A DNA stretch of 15,474 bases from positions 1 to 15,474 of the forward strand of contig CAZIGW010000169.1 of the NCBI GenBank assembly GCA_964538565.1. The letters run 5' to 3'. This DNA comes from CAYVBN01 sp964538565 (GTDB taxonomy: Bacteria > Pseudomonadota > Alphaproteobacteria > Rhizobiales > Xanthobacteraceae). Both the position numbers and the translations under genes were made by a program. The notes beneath the pieces are model-generated. The model did no database searches. It saw only the letters and a list, made by a program, of their open reading frames with translations, and was not told the origin of the DNA. Below, piece by piece: positions 1 through 10,013 of the stretch; the first letter of the stretch is position 1; each line of letters starts with the position of its first letter.

Positions 1-1664
1 GGCATCGCTCGCGCCTGTTGCAGATGGGATACCGGCCGCAGGATTGGGCGGGCAAACCGGTCATCGCCATCCTCAACACCTGGTCGGACATCAACCCGTG
101 CCACGCCCATCTGCGGCACCGGGTCGAGGACGTGAAGCGCGGCGTGCTGCAGGCCGGGGGCTTTCCGATCGAACTGCCGGCGCTGTCGTTGTCGGAGACC
201 TTCGTCAAGCCCACGACCATGCTCTATCGCAACCTGCTGGCGATGGACGTGGAGGAACTGCTGCGCTCGCATCCGGTCGACGGCGCCGTCCTGATGGGTG
301 GATGCGACAAGACCACGCCGGCGCTTCTGCTCGGAGCGACCAGCGCCGGACTGCCGGCGATCTTCGTGCCGGCCGGGCCGATGCTGCGCGGCAACTGGAA
401 AGGGCACGTGCTCGGCTCCGGCTCCGATGCGTGGAAGTTCTGGGACGAACGGCGCAGCGGCAAGATCAGCGACGCCGACTGGTTCGAGATCGAATCCGGC
501 ATCGCCCGCAGCTACGGCACCTGCATGACCATGGGCACGGCGAGCACGATGACGGCCGTCGCCGAGGCGCTCGGCATGTCGCTGCCCGGGGCTTCGTCGA
601 TCCCGGCGGCGGATTCCGGGCATCCGCGCATGTGTGCCGACGCGGGGCGCCGCGCCGTCGAGATGGCGTGGGAGGATCTCGTTCCGAGCAAGATCCAGAC
701 ACCGGCGGCGTTCGAGAACGCCATCGCGGTGGCGATGGCGATGGGATGCTCGACCAACGCCATCATCCACGTGATCGCGCAAGCGCGCCGCGCCGGCTGC
801 GACATCGACCTTGCCGATTTCGAGACCGCGAGCCGCAGGGTGCCGGTGATCGCCAACGTGCGTCCGAGCGGCGAGACCTACCTCATGGAGGATTTCTTCT
901 ACGCCGGCGGCCTGCCGGCGCTGATGAACCGCATCCGCGAATTCCTGCATCTCGACGCCCTGACGGTCACCGGCCGCACCGTTGGCGAGAACATCGCCGA
1001 CGCGCGTGTCGTGGACGACGACGTGATCCGGCCGCTCGACAGGCCGATTTACGCAGAAGGCGCGCTCGCCGTGCTCAGGGGCAATCTCGCGCCCGACGGA
1101 TGCGTCATGAAGCCGTCGGCGTGTCCGCCGCGCTTTCTCAAACATACGGGGCCGGCGCTCGTGTTCGACGACTACCCGAGCATGAAGGAGACGCTCGAGC
1201 GCGACGATCTCGACGTCACCGCCGACCACGTGCTGGTGCTGCGCAATGCCGGACCGCAGGGCGGCCCGGGCATGCCCGAGTGGGGCATGCTGCCGATCCC
1301 GCGCAAGCTGCTGCGCCAGGGCGTGCGCGACATGGTGCGCATCTCGGACGCGCGGATGAGCGGCACGAGCTACGGCGCGTGCGTCCTGCACGTCGCGCCC
1401 GAGGCCTACGTGGGCGGGCCGCTGGCCCTGGTGAAGAACGGCGACCTGATCTCGATCGACGTGCCGGCGCGCAGCATCCGTCTGGAAGTTGCCGACGACG
1501 AGCTGGCGCGCCGTCGCGCCGCCTGGGTCGCGCCCGCGCCGCGCTTCGAGCGCGGCTATGGCTGGATGTTCACCCGGCACATCCGCCAGGCCGACCAGGG
1601 CTGCGACTTCGACTTTCTTGAGACGGGCTTCGGCGGAGCGACCGGCGAGCCCGAGATCTTTTGA
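1..1664 (+). CDS. IlvD/Edd-family sugar-acid dehydratase, 5' end cut by the window edge
   Basis: The frame is open from base 3 to a TGA at 1662-1664, so the TTG at 18 is not the start; roughly 20-30 N-terminal residues lie outside the window. IlvD/Edd enzymes remove water from 2,3-dihydroxy acids or aldonic acids using an iron-sulfur cluster. All three family cluster cysteines are visible: NPCH (codon at 99), GGCDKT (303) and GTCMTMG (522). The C-terminal catalytic serine lies in the motif ARMSGTSYGAC (Ser codon at 1359). The SGTSYG form of that motif, and the HVAPEA that follows, resemble L-arabinonate and related aldonate dehydratases more than dihydroxy-acid dehydratase of valine/isoleucine synthesis. 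The exact sugar acid cannot be told from sequence alone. About 553 residues are visible, near the family length of about 575-580. It converges on the next gene with a 10-base gap and no hairpin. Confidence 0.93.
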   Translation, partial: HRSRLLQMGYRPQDWAGKPVIAILNTWSDINPCHAHLRHRVEDVKRGVLQAGGFPIELPALSLSETFVKPTTMLYRNLLAMDVEELLRSHPVDGAVLMGGCDKTTPALLLGATSAGLPAIFVPAGPMLRGNWKGHVLGSGSDAWKFWDERRSGKISDADWFEIESGIARSYGTCMTMGTASTMTAVAEALGMSLPGASSIPAADSGHPRMCADAGRRAVEMAWEDLVPSKIQTPAAFENAIAVAMAMGCSTNAIIHVIAQARRAGCDIDLADFETASRRVPVIANVRPSGETYLMEDFFYAGGLPALMNRIREFLHLDALTVTGRTVGENIADARVVDDDVIRPLDRPIYAEGALAVLRGNLAPDGCVMKPSACPPRFLKHTGPALVFDDYPSMKETLERDDLDVTADHVLVLRNAGPQGGPGMPEWGMLPIPRKLLRQGVRDMVRISDARMSGTSYGACVLHVAPEAYVGGPLALVKNGDLISIDVPARSIRLEVADDELARRRAAWVAPAPRFERGYGWMFTRHIRQADQGCDFDFLETGFGGATGEPEIF

Positions 1665-1674
1665 GCCGGCGCGC

Positions 1675-3555
1675 CTACTGCGCGCTGGCGCCTTCGTATT
1701 CCTCGCTCAGCGTGAGCCATTCGTGCTCCGCCGCGGCGAGGGTGCTCGCCACGGCGGCGCGTTCTTTCGCAAGCGCCGCCGCGCGGCCAGGATCGCGCGC
1801 GTAGAGCGCGGGGTCGGCGAGGCCCGCGTCGATCTCGGCCATGCGGGCGCCAAGCCGCGCAATCTCGCGGTCGAGCGCTGCGATCCGCTTTCGCAGCGGC
1901 GCGAGCTCCGCCCGCATCTGCGCGGCCGCCCGCCGGACGTCCGAGCGCGACGGGCGATCGGCTTCCTTCTCCTTCGCCGCCGTCGGGCCGCCGCGGCCGA
2001 GCACCAGCCGGCGGTAGTCGTCGATGTCGCCGTCGAACGGCCTGACCGTGCCGTCTGCGACGAGCCACAGGCGCTCGGCACAGGCCTCGACCAGGTAGCG
2101 GTCGTGGGAGACGAGCAGCACCGCGCCCGGATACGCGTTGATCGCCTCGATCAACGCCGCGCGGCTGTCGATGTCGAGATGGTTGGTCGGCTCGTCGAGG
2201 ATGACGAGATGCGGGCTGTGGAAGGTCGCCAGCCCGAGCAGCAGGCGCGCCTTCTCGCCGCCGGAGAGCTTCTCTACCGGCGTGTCGGCCGCCTGGCCGG
2301 AAAATCCGATGGCGCCGACCCGCGCGCGCACCTTCGCCTCGGGCGCGTCGGGCATCAGGGCGCGGACGTGATCGTAGGGGCTGCGTTCCGCCACCAGTTC
2401 GTCGAGCTGGTGCTGGGCGAAGTAGGCGACGTTCAGCCGGTCGGCGCGGGTGATGCGGCCGCCCGACGGCGCAAGTCGCCCGGCGATCAGCTTCAACAGA
2501 GTCGACTTGCCGTTGCCGTTGGCGCCGAGGAGCGCGATCCGGTCGTCGGAGTCGATCCGCAAGGTGAGCCGGCGCAGCACCGGCCGGTCCGGCGTGTAGC
2601 CCGCCGCCACCTCGTCGAAGGCGACGATCGGCGGCGAGGGCAGCCGGTCGGGAGCCGGAATGACGATCTCGCGCACCTCTTCGTCCGCCCGCACGGCGAC
2701 CGGCTCCATCTTGGCAAGGAGCTTGAGCCTCGACTGCGCCTGCCGGGCCTTGGTGGCCTTGGCGCGAAAGCGATCGACGAACGCCATCAGCCGCTTGCGC
2801 TGCGCCTCCTGCTTCCTGGCGGCCTTGGCGTCGAGCGCCTGGCGTTCGCGCCGCTGGCGTTCGAACGAGGAATAGCCGCCGCGATAGAGGGTCAGCTTGG
2901 TCCCATCGAGGTGCAGGATGAAGTCCACCGAATTGTCGAGCAGATCGCGGTCGTGACTGATGACGATCACCGTGTGGGGGTAGTGCGCGAGGTGGTCCTC
3001 GAGCCAGAGCGTGCCCTCGAGGTCGAGATAGTTGGTGGGCTCGTCGAGCAGCAGGATGTCCGGTTGCGCGAACAGGACGGCCGCAAGCGCGACGCGCATG
3101 CGCCAGCCACCCGAGAACGAGGCGCACGGCCGCTGCTGATCCTCGTGCGAGAACCCGAGCCCGGCGAGGATCGCCGCCGCCCGCGCCGGAGCCGAATGCG
3201 CGCCGATGTCGGCGAGCCGGGTCTGGATCTCGGCGATGTCGTGCGGGTCCCGGGCGTGCTCGGCTTCGGCCAGCAGTCGCGTGCGCTCCCGGTCGGCCGC
3301 CAGCACCACCTCGAGCAGGCTCTCCGGCCCGCCCGGTGCTTCCTGGCTCAGCCGGCCGATGCGCGCCCGGGCCGGAATGTCGATGCTCCCGTGCTCGGCG
3401 CCGGACTCGCCGGCGATCACCCGGAACAGCGTGGTCTTGCCGGTGCCGTTGCGCCCGACGAGGCCGACGCGCGCGTCGGCCGGAATCCGGGCGGAGGCCT
3501 GGTCGAGCAACAGGCGGCCGGCGACGCGCACCGACAGGTCGTGAATCACGAGCAT
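1675..3555 (-). CDS. ABC-F family ATPase (YheS/Uup-like), 626 aa
   Basis: This is a soluble protein of two fused ABC ATPase domains without membrane segments. ABC-F proteins bind the ribosome E site and resolve stalled or antibiotic-blocked translation. The first domain has Walker A GRNGTGKTT (residues 34-42), signature SFSGGW (146-151) and Walker B ending LLLDEPTNYLD. The second has Walker A GANGNGKST (344-352), signature LSGGEKAR (from about 430) and VILDEPTNHLD. A charged, Arg/Lys/Gln-rich linker around residues 215-275 fits the ABC-F interdomain (P-site tRNA-interacting) arm. A C-terminal coiled coil (about 545-600) is rich in Arg, Glu and Leu, as in Uup/YheS. The length is close to E. 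coli YheS. Start is the ATG at 3555; the ribosome site ahead of it is weak. Nothing indicates a specific resistance role, so the housekeeping YheS/Uup-type assignment is preferred. Confidence 0.93.
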   Translation of the reverse strand: MLVIHDLSVRVAGRLLLDQASARIPADARVGLVGRNGTGKTTLFRVIAGESGAEHGSIDIPARARIGRLSQEAPGGPESLLEVVLAADRERTRLLAEAEHARDPHDIAEIQTRLADIGAHSAPARAAAILAGLGFSHEDQQRPCASFSGGWRMRVALAAVLFAQPDILLLDEPTNYLDLEGTLWLEDHLAHYPHTVIVISHDRDLLDNSVDFILHLDGTKLTLYRGGYSSFERQRRERQALDAKAARKQEAQRKRLMAFVDRFRAKATKARQAQSRLKLLAKMEPVAVRADEEVREIVIPAPDRLPSPPIVAFDEVAAGYTPDRPVLRRLTLRIDSDDRIALLGANGNGKSTLLKLIAGRLAPSGGRITRADRLNVAYFAQHQLDELVAERSPYDHVRALMPDAPEAKVRARVGAIGFSGQAADTPVEKLSGGEKARLLLGLATFHSPHLVILDEPTNHLDIDSRAALIEAINAYPGAVLLVSHDRYLVEACAERLWLVADGTVRPFDGDIDDYRRLVLGRGGPTAAKEKEADRPSRSDVRRAAAQMRAELAPLRKRIAALDREIARLGARMAEIDAGLADPALYARDPGRAAALAKERAAVASTLAAAEHEWLTLSEEYEGASAQ

Positions 3556-3788
3556 GCGTGCTTATTGGCATTCGCGGGCCGCGATGCAACCGGCAAGGGG
3601 CGGTCGTGGCCGTCGGGTGGCCGCCGGAGCGCTTGACGTCGGGTCGGCCGCGGAACGGACGCGAGCGCGGGGCGCGGTGGCGCGCAATACGGATTTTTAA
3701 GCATGCTTGCGTAACAAAATACCTCAGCTCGCGCCGCGAAAGAGCATTTGGAACTGCATTCGGCCGGCGGAGGTGGAGGGGGGGTGCG
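3556..3788. promoter_or_regulatory. Divergent promoter region between the ABC-F and chemoreceptor genes
   Basis: This 233-base gap lies between two divergent starts, so it must hold promoters for both. Most of it is GC-rich, but about 3685-3755 is distinctly AT-rich and contains a perfect 10-base palindrome, AAGCATGCTT, at 3699-3708. No convincing -35/-10 pair or flagellar sigma-28 site was found by eye. Confidence 0.45.
3769..3780 (+). promoter_or_regulatory. Purine-rich ribosome binding site of the chemoreceptor gene
   Basis: GGAGGTGGAGGG lies 8 bases before the ATG at 3789. It supports this start over the many longer upstream openings in the same frame. Confidence 0.7.
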
Positions 3789-5477
3789 ATGAAAAGCTTC
3801 TCGCGGCGATTGGGGGTGGGGGCCCGGCTCTATGCCTTGGTGGGCCTGTTCGGCATCGGCTGCATGGTGCTCGCCAGCGTGCTGATCTGGCTGCAGAACG
3901 AACGGGCCGTCGAGGCCCGCAAGCACAGCCTCGAGCAACTGGTCGACGCCGCGATCGGGGTCCTCGACGCCCACCACAAGCTCGCCCAGCAGGGCGTAAT
4001 GTCGGAGGACGAGGCCAGGAAGCGCGCGCTCCTCGTCGTCGCGAACATGCGCTACGGCCATGGCGACTATTTCGCCGCCCGCGGGCTCGACGGAATCACC
4101 ATCATGAACGCGGCGGCCCCGCAGACCGTCGGCAAGAATCGCGACGACGTCACCGATTCGAAGGGACGCCACTACGTCCGCCAGATGACCGAGGTCGTGC
4201 GCGACCACGGCCAAGGTTACGTCGATTACGTCTTTCCCAAGCCTGGCTCGAAGGTCGAGGCGGAGAAGACGACCTTTCTCAAGCTCTACAAGCCGTGGGG
4301 CATCGCGCTCCTCACCGGCGTCTACATGGACGACCTTCAGGCCGATCTGAACCAGGCCATGATCCAGGCCGGCCTTGTCACCGCGCTCCTCGTCGTCGTG
4401 CTTGGCGGGCTGACGTTCTGGGTGGCGCGTGGAATCGCCCAGCCGCTGCGGCAGCTGCGTCGCGCCATGCTGGACCTTGCCGAGAACCGCCAATCGGACG
4501 CTCAGCTCGACCTCGACCGGCAGGACGAAATCGGCGAGATGGCGCGGGCGGTGGACGTATTCCGCGAGAACGCCACGACGCGCGCGACCCTCGAACAGAA
4601 ATCGCGCGCGGAAGAAGCCGAGCGGGCCCAGCGCCAGTCGAAGGTCGATCAGTTGATCGCGGAATTCCGTTCCTCGGTCGGCACCGTCCTGTCGGCGGTC
4701 GACGCCAGCATGAAGAAGCTCGAAACGACCGCGGCATCGCTGTCCAACGTCGCCAACGAAGCCTCCACGCAGGCCGCTGCCGCCTCCGACGCATCGGACC
4801 GCGCCGCCGGCAACGTGCAGGGCGTGGCAGCCGCCGCCGAGGAGCTCGGCTCGTCGGTCGTCGAAATCGGCCGCCAGGTCGGCCAGGCCAACGAGGTGGT
4901 GAGCGAGGCGACCGAACTCGCCGGACGCACCAACGGACAGGTGGCGGCGCTCGCACAGGCGGCGCAGAAGATCGGCGACGTCGTCGATCTCATCAAGGCG
5001 ATTGCCGAACAGACCAACCTGCTGGCGCTCAATGCCACGATCGAGGCGGCGCGCGCCGGCGAAGCCGGCAAGGGCTTCGCGGTGGTCGCCTCCGAGGTGA
5101 AGAGCCTCGCCAATCAGACCGCGAAGGCGACCGAGGAAATCGGCGCGCAGGTCGCCGGCATTCAGGGATCGACGAAGGAAGCCGTGGAGGCGATCGGCAA
5201 GATCGCCGCCACGATGGACGACATCAATCGATTCACCTCGACCATTGCGGTCACCATCCAGCAGCAGGGGTCTGCGACGCGCGACATCTCGCGCAACGTG
5301 AACCTCGCCGCCGAAGGCACCGGCACGGTCGCGAGCAGCATCTCGACCGTCACGATGGCGATCGGCGAGGCGAGCCGCTCGGCGCAGGACGTGCTCGGGG
5401 CGACCGGCGAACTGGCCGAGGCGGCGGGGCGGTTGCAGCGCGCGGTCGACAGCTTTCTCGCCGAGGTCGCGGCCTGA
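3789..5477 (+). CDS. Methyl-accepting chemotaxis protein with single Cache sensor domain, 562 aa
   Basis: This is an inner-membrane chemoreceptor that senses a periplasmic ligand and signals through CheA/CheW. TM1 spans about residues 12-35. A periplasmic domain of about 155 residues follows, with sCache_2-like features (an NMRYGHGDYF stretch, then a conserved KLYKPWGIALLTGVY near its end). TM2 is about 193-213, then a HAMP segment to about 266 with the usual DEIGEMARAV. The cytoplasmic helical hairpin has the near-invariant MCP tip EQTNLLALNATIEAARAGE starting at residue 407, followed by GKGFAVVASEVK. No CheB/CheR-binding pentapeptide is seen at the C-terminus. The ligand is unknown; sCache_2 receptors often bind small organic acids. 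No che or flagellar genes are adjacent, so it is an orphan receptor. A hairpin lies 28 bases past the stop. Confidence 0.95.
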   Translation: MKSFSRRLGVGARLYALVGLFGIGCMVLASVLIWLQNERAVEARKHSLEQLVDAAIGVLDAHHKLAQQGVMSEDEARKRALLVVANMRYGHGDYFAARGLDGITIMNAAAPQTVGKNRDDVTDSKGRHYVRQMTEVVRDHGQGYVDYVFPKPGSKVEAEKTTFLKLYKPWGIALLTGVYMDDLQADLNQAMIQAGLVTALLVVVLGGLTFWVARGIAQPLRQLRRAMLDLAENRQSDAQLDLDRQDEIGEMARAVDVFRENATTRATLEQKSRAEEAERAQRQSKVDQLIAEFRSSVGTVLSAVDASMKKLETTAASLSNVANEASTQAAAASDASDRAAGNVQGVAAAAEELGSSVVEIGRQVGQANEVVSEATELAGRTNGQVAALAQAAQKIGDVVDLIKAIAEQTNLLALNATIEAARAGEAGKGFAVVASEVKSLANQTAKATEEIGAQVAGIQGSTKEAVEAIGKIAATMDDINRFTSTIAVTIQQQGSATRDISRNVNLAAEGTGTVASSISTVTMAIGEASRSAQDVLGATGELAEAAGRLQRAVDSFLAEVAA

Positions 5478-5505
5478 CCGCGCCGGGCGGCGATGGCGAA
5501 ACGGG

Positions 5506-5531
5506 GCGGGCGGCCCTTGCGGACCGCCCGC
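5506..5531 (+). terminator. Hairpin terminator after the chemoreceptor gene
   Basis: GCGGGCGG (5506-5513) pairs perfectly with CCGCCCGC (5524-5531). Two further G-C pairs lie inside after one mismatch, with a TTGC loop, and TTT follows. The T-run is short, so Rho-independent ending is likely but not certain. Confidence 0.6.
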
Positions 5532-5640
5532 TTTGGCATCGCAGCGCCGCGCACCCCCGTGGCATGACGCTGCGCACCAACCGGATCTCGACTCCGATCG
5601 GAATTCGCCACGACATTGCTGAGGGGGGCGCGCGCGTGCC

Positions 5641-5654
5641 TTGATCTAGATCAC
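5641..5654. promoter_or_regulatory. FNR/FixK-like binding site (anaerobox)
   Basis: TTGATCTAGATCAC matches the FNR/FixK consensus TTGAT-N4-ATCAA at all but the last base; its core, TGATCTAGATCA, is a perfect 12-base palindrome. It lies between the ends of two convergent genes, 163 bases after the chemoreceptor stop and 43 bases beyond the stop of the next gene. It therefore cannot be an ordinary promoter site for either. It may serve an unannotated small RNA, be a decoy, or be chance. Confidence 0.45.
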
Positions 5655-5697
5655 GGGAAGATCGGACGCGGTCTGCAAGAGCGCTTCCGGACGCGCG

Positions 5698-6105
5698 TCA
5701 TTCCTCCCACTTGACCGAGCCTGGTTCCCAACCGGCCTTCTTCTTCATCGAATTGCGAAGAAAGTTGTCGACGGCGTCCGCCGGTCTCTTGTCCGGATTG
5801 GCCCGGCAGTACGTCAGCATGAGGGCGATGACGGTGTTCTCGTCCAGCCCGGCGAGATCCACGTGCCGGCTGTCGTGCTCGAGCAGAGACACGTTGGCGG
5901 CGCTCAGATAGCCCTGCACCCAGGCATAGAGCATCAGGTTCACCGGGTTCTTGAATCCCTGGCCGGGGTTGAGGTCGGCGGCGACCTTGGTGCAGCTCGA
6001 TGTTCCGATTCCGACGGCGATCAGCGGCTCGGCCCCCGCCGTTTCCGGTCCGCCCGAGATCATGGCGGCAATCGCCAGCACGAAAACCACAAGAAGCCGG
6101 TTCAT
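5698..6105 (-). CDS. Small exported two-cysteine protein, HdeA/Rap1a-like, 135 aa
   Basis: I know the general type but not a named gene. The start is the ATG at 6105, preceded by AGGGGA about 6 bases away; a longer opening to 6258 adds only low-complexity Arg/Ala residues. Residues 1-25 form a clear signal peptide (MNRLLVVFVLAIAA..., ending AGA before Glu26). The mature part of about 110 residues has just two cysteines, Cys38 (SSCTK) and Cys100 (TYCRANP), which could form one disulfide. It also carries a conserved-looking AWVQGYLSAAN segment (61-71) and a helical tail rich in Lys. Small periplasmic helical proteins with this pattern are common in rhizobia and resemble HdeA/HdeB acid chaperones or the Rap1a/Tai fold. 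That relationship is inferred from the cysteine pattern and size only. It stands alone, convergent with the chemoreceptor gene. Confidence 0.8.
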   Translation of the reverse strand: MNRLLVVFVLAIAAMISGGPETAGAEPLIAVGIGTSSCTKVAADLNPGQGFKNPVNLMLYAWVQGYLSAANVSLLEHDSRHVDLAGLDENTVIALMLTYCRANPDKRPADAVDNFLRNSMKKKAGWEPGSVKWEE

Positions 6106-6482
6106 CGAATGTCCCCTGTCGCAGGCGCGGCGCTGAGCCCGCCGATCATGCCGCAATCGCGGCGCAGCCGCCGCGGCGGTTCGTGAAAAGCGCCGGGATC
6201 GCGTCAATTCATGGGCGGCGCGGAAAAAACCGCAAGCGCGGTCGTCCTCGCGCTCCACAACTCAGCATCGTTCCGGCGGGTTGATCGTCGTTCGGCATCC
6301 GTCATCACCATGACATCCACTTGCGATCCGAGGCGGCAACGAGGGCGGAGTAAGTTCCTACCGCGCGGGACATTTGCCTTGTTGCGTCAACAGGACATCG
6401 CGCCCCGCGGGGTGGCCATGCCGCGGACCCTGGGACATACTCCGCGCCATCTGGGCGGGGGCTGTCGTCAGGAGGATCGGGA
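6106..6482. other. 377-base divergent intergenic region
   Basis: No convincing gene is seen. The region must carry promoters for the genes starting at 6105 (-) and 6483 (+). It holds a perfect palindrome CCGCCGCGGCGG (6168-6179), a small dyad GCGG-A6-CCGC (6220-6233), and a hyphenated dyad TGTTG-CGT-CAACA (6380-6392) about 90 bases before the + strand start, which could be an operator. A + strand opening from 6211 reads to 6486 but has no ribosome site and no coding character. Confidence 0.4.
6470..6475 (+). promoter_or_regulatory. Perfect Shine-Dalgarno AGGAGG for the 6483 start
   Basis: AGGAGG sits 7 bases before the ATG at 6483. This fixes that start rather than the second in-frame ATG at 6492. 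Confidence 0.8.
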
Positions 6483-7475
6483 ATGATCGGAATGGACGCG
6501 TTGACCGGGACGATCCCGGTGCCGGCGTGGGCGCTCGGAGCGACCGCCGCACTGTTCGTCGTTCTGCTTGTCGTCGCTTTCAGCCGCTTCGAAGGATCGG
6601 GCACGCTTGTCCGGCTGTGCGCCGTGGTGGTGGCCGTCGTTCTGGCCGGCGTCTTGCTCGAACGCATGTCGGCGCATGAACGGCTCGCCGAGCGTCGGGC
6701 GCTCGACGGGCGGATGGCGGATCTCGCCGGGCGCGCCATGGCCCCCGGCTCGCCGCTTCACTGTCTGGACGCTCTGGCCGGGCAGGCGGTCGAGGGCGCC
6801 TGCGAGAAGGTTCTGTTCGCCGCGCCCGAGACGGTCGCGGCGGCGGTCTCCTACGTGACCGCCGGGCTGGCGCTGCTCGCAGACGGCGTCGATTTTGCCA
6901 GGCGCAGTGACGCGACCTACGAAAAATCGCTCGCAAGCCTGCGCCACGCGATCGAGACCGACCGCTTCGGCATCGTCGCGCACGTGCTCGCGACGCGCGA
7001 CAAGTGCACGGCCGAGCAATGCGATGCCTTCGCCCTGCTGCACGATGCGAGCCAAGTGCAGCAGAATCTCAAGGACGAGACGTTCGAGAACTATGTCGCG
7101 CACAACGCCGACACATGGCCGGCCCACGATCGCCCCGGCGGGCCGACGGCGCAGGAGGGCGCGGCAAACAATCCGGAGGTGGCCTCGGCGCACGCCAAGC
7201 CGGTGTCGCCGCAGTTCGACTTTCCGTCGGCCGCCTCGATTCCGCCGGTCAGCATCATGAGTGCCGAGCCCGGGACGCCGTCCTCGGGCGAAGGGCCCAG
7301 CGCCTCGACCGCGCCGCCGGAGCGGGAAAGGATCGTCAATCCGCCGACCCCGCCGCGCAGGCCGGTGGCGCGGGCCGCGCCTCAGCGTTCGTCGGGGCCG
7401 GTGCCGCTCTCGCCGTTCGCGGCGCATCCGACGGCGGAAGCCGCCCCGTCGCAATCGATGCCGCGCTCGCCGTGA
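6483..7475 (+). CDS. Membrane protein with four-cysteine domain and proline-rich tail, 330 aa, function unknown
   Basis: I do not recognise a named family. Two hydrophobic segments (about residues 14-34 and 42-60) form an N-terminal hairpin anchor with a short loop between them. A mainly helical, alanine-rich domain follows (about 61-210). It carries four cysteines: Cys94 (PLHCLDAL), Cys107 (EGACEK), and Cys175 and Cys180 (DKCTAEQC). The spacing suggests two disulfides or a metal site, if it faces the periplasm. From about 213 to the end the chain is rich in Pro, Ala and Ser and is probably disordered. The perfect AGGAGG at 6470 sets the start. The carboxylase gene begins 84 bases downstream on the same strand, so co-transcription is possible. 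The codon usage matches its neighbours, and nothing suggests recent transfer. It is probably a conserved hypothetical of Hyphomicrobiales; that is my impression, not a search result. Confidence 0.85.
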   Translation: MIGMDALTGTIPVPAWALGATAALFVVLLVVAFSRFEGSGTLVRLCAVVVAVVLAGVLLERMSAHERLAERRALDGRMADLAGRAMAPGSPLHCLDALAGQAVEGACEKVLFAAPETVAAAVSYVTAGLALLADGVDFARRSDATYEKSLASLRHAIETDRFGIVAHVLATRDKCTAEQCDAFALLHDASQVQQNLKDETFENYVAHNADTWPAHDRPGGPTAQEGAANNPEVASAHAKPVSPQFDFPSAASIPPVSIMSAEPGTPSSGEGPSASTAPPERERIVNPPTPPRRPVARAAPQRSSGPVPLSPFAAHPTAEAAPSQSMPRSP

Positions 7476-7559
7476 TGGCGGCAGCCTGATACGTTTGGCG
7501 GCGGCGGAAGGCCGGCGCTGCGGTTCGCCGTCGCCGCATCGGGGCGCAGCCGGTCGATC

Positions 7560-9527
<1,968 letters not shown>

Positions 9528-9551
9528 ATTCTCGATCCGGGAAGTCCGTTC

Positions 9552-9989
9552 ATGCCGCTCCACCTCATCAAGCTCTGCGTCGGCTGCGATTCCGTGCAGG
9601 ATCTGCAGGACTGGATCCGCCAGCGCATGAAGGAAAAGAGAAAGCGCGGCGGGAAGGCCGAGCACATTCACACGACCCGCATGGTGCCCAAGCGTGCGGA
9701 GGAGTTGCTCGACGGCGGCTCGCTCTACTGGGTGATCCGCGGCACGATCATGTGCCGCGAGCGGCTCGTCGACGTCCGCCCCTTCGTCGACCGCGAAGGC
9801 GTCGGCCGCTGCCGGCTTGTGCTCGACGGCAAGGTGGTGCTGGTCGAGCCGCGCCCGTACCGGGCGTTCCAGGGCTGGCGCTATCTCGCCGCGAAGGATG
9901 CCCCGCGCGACCTCGACCGCGCCGCGCCGGGCGCCAAGGACATGCCCGAGACGCTGCGGCGCGAATTGCGCGATCTCGGCCTGCTGTAG
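9552..9989 (+). CDS. DUF1489 family protein, 145 aa
   Basis: The opening MPLHLIKLCVGCDSVQDLQDW and the later GSLYWVIRGTIMCRERLVDVRPF and PRPYRAFQGWRYL are typical of DUF1489 (Pfam PF07370), a small soluble family widespread in alphaproteobacteria with no assigned function. There is no signal peptide or membrane segment. The N-terminal third carries a basic stretch (KEKRKRGGK, about residues 31-39), which could contact nucleic acid; that is only an inference. It starts 24 bases after the carboxylase stop on the same strand, so the two are likely one transcript. The family often has about 140-150 residues, so this copy looks complete. Confidence 0.88.
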   Translation: MPLHLIKLCVGCDSVQDLQDWIRQRMKEKRKRGGKAEHIHTTRMVPKRAEELLDGGSLYWVIRGTIMCRERLVDVRPFVDREGVGRCRLVLDGKVVLVEPRPYRAFQGWRYLAAKDAPRDLDRAAPGAKDMPETLRRELRDLGLL

Positions 9990-10013
9990 CGAGCGCCATG
10001 CGATGGAATGGGC

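Noticed and set aside
1489..3636. A 715-codon open frame on the + strand opposite the ABC-F gene
   Set aside because: The - strand frame has complete ABC-F motifs twice; the + strand product is low-complexity with no domain.
3546..4493. A 315-codon - strand open frame over the chemoreceptor N-terminus and its promoter region
   Set aside because: It is antisense to a clear chemoreceptor and has no domain or ribosome site.
5564..5644. A 26-codon + strand frame ending at the FixK-like box
   Set aside because: It has no ribosome site and is too short to judge; no independent support.
6211..6486. A 91-codon + strand open frame whose stop overlaps the 6483 start as ATGA
   Set aside because: The overlap looks like translational coupling, but there is no ribosome site at 6211, the sequence is Arg/Gly-rich without coding pattern, and the AGGAGG at 6470 already explains the 6483 start.
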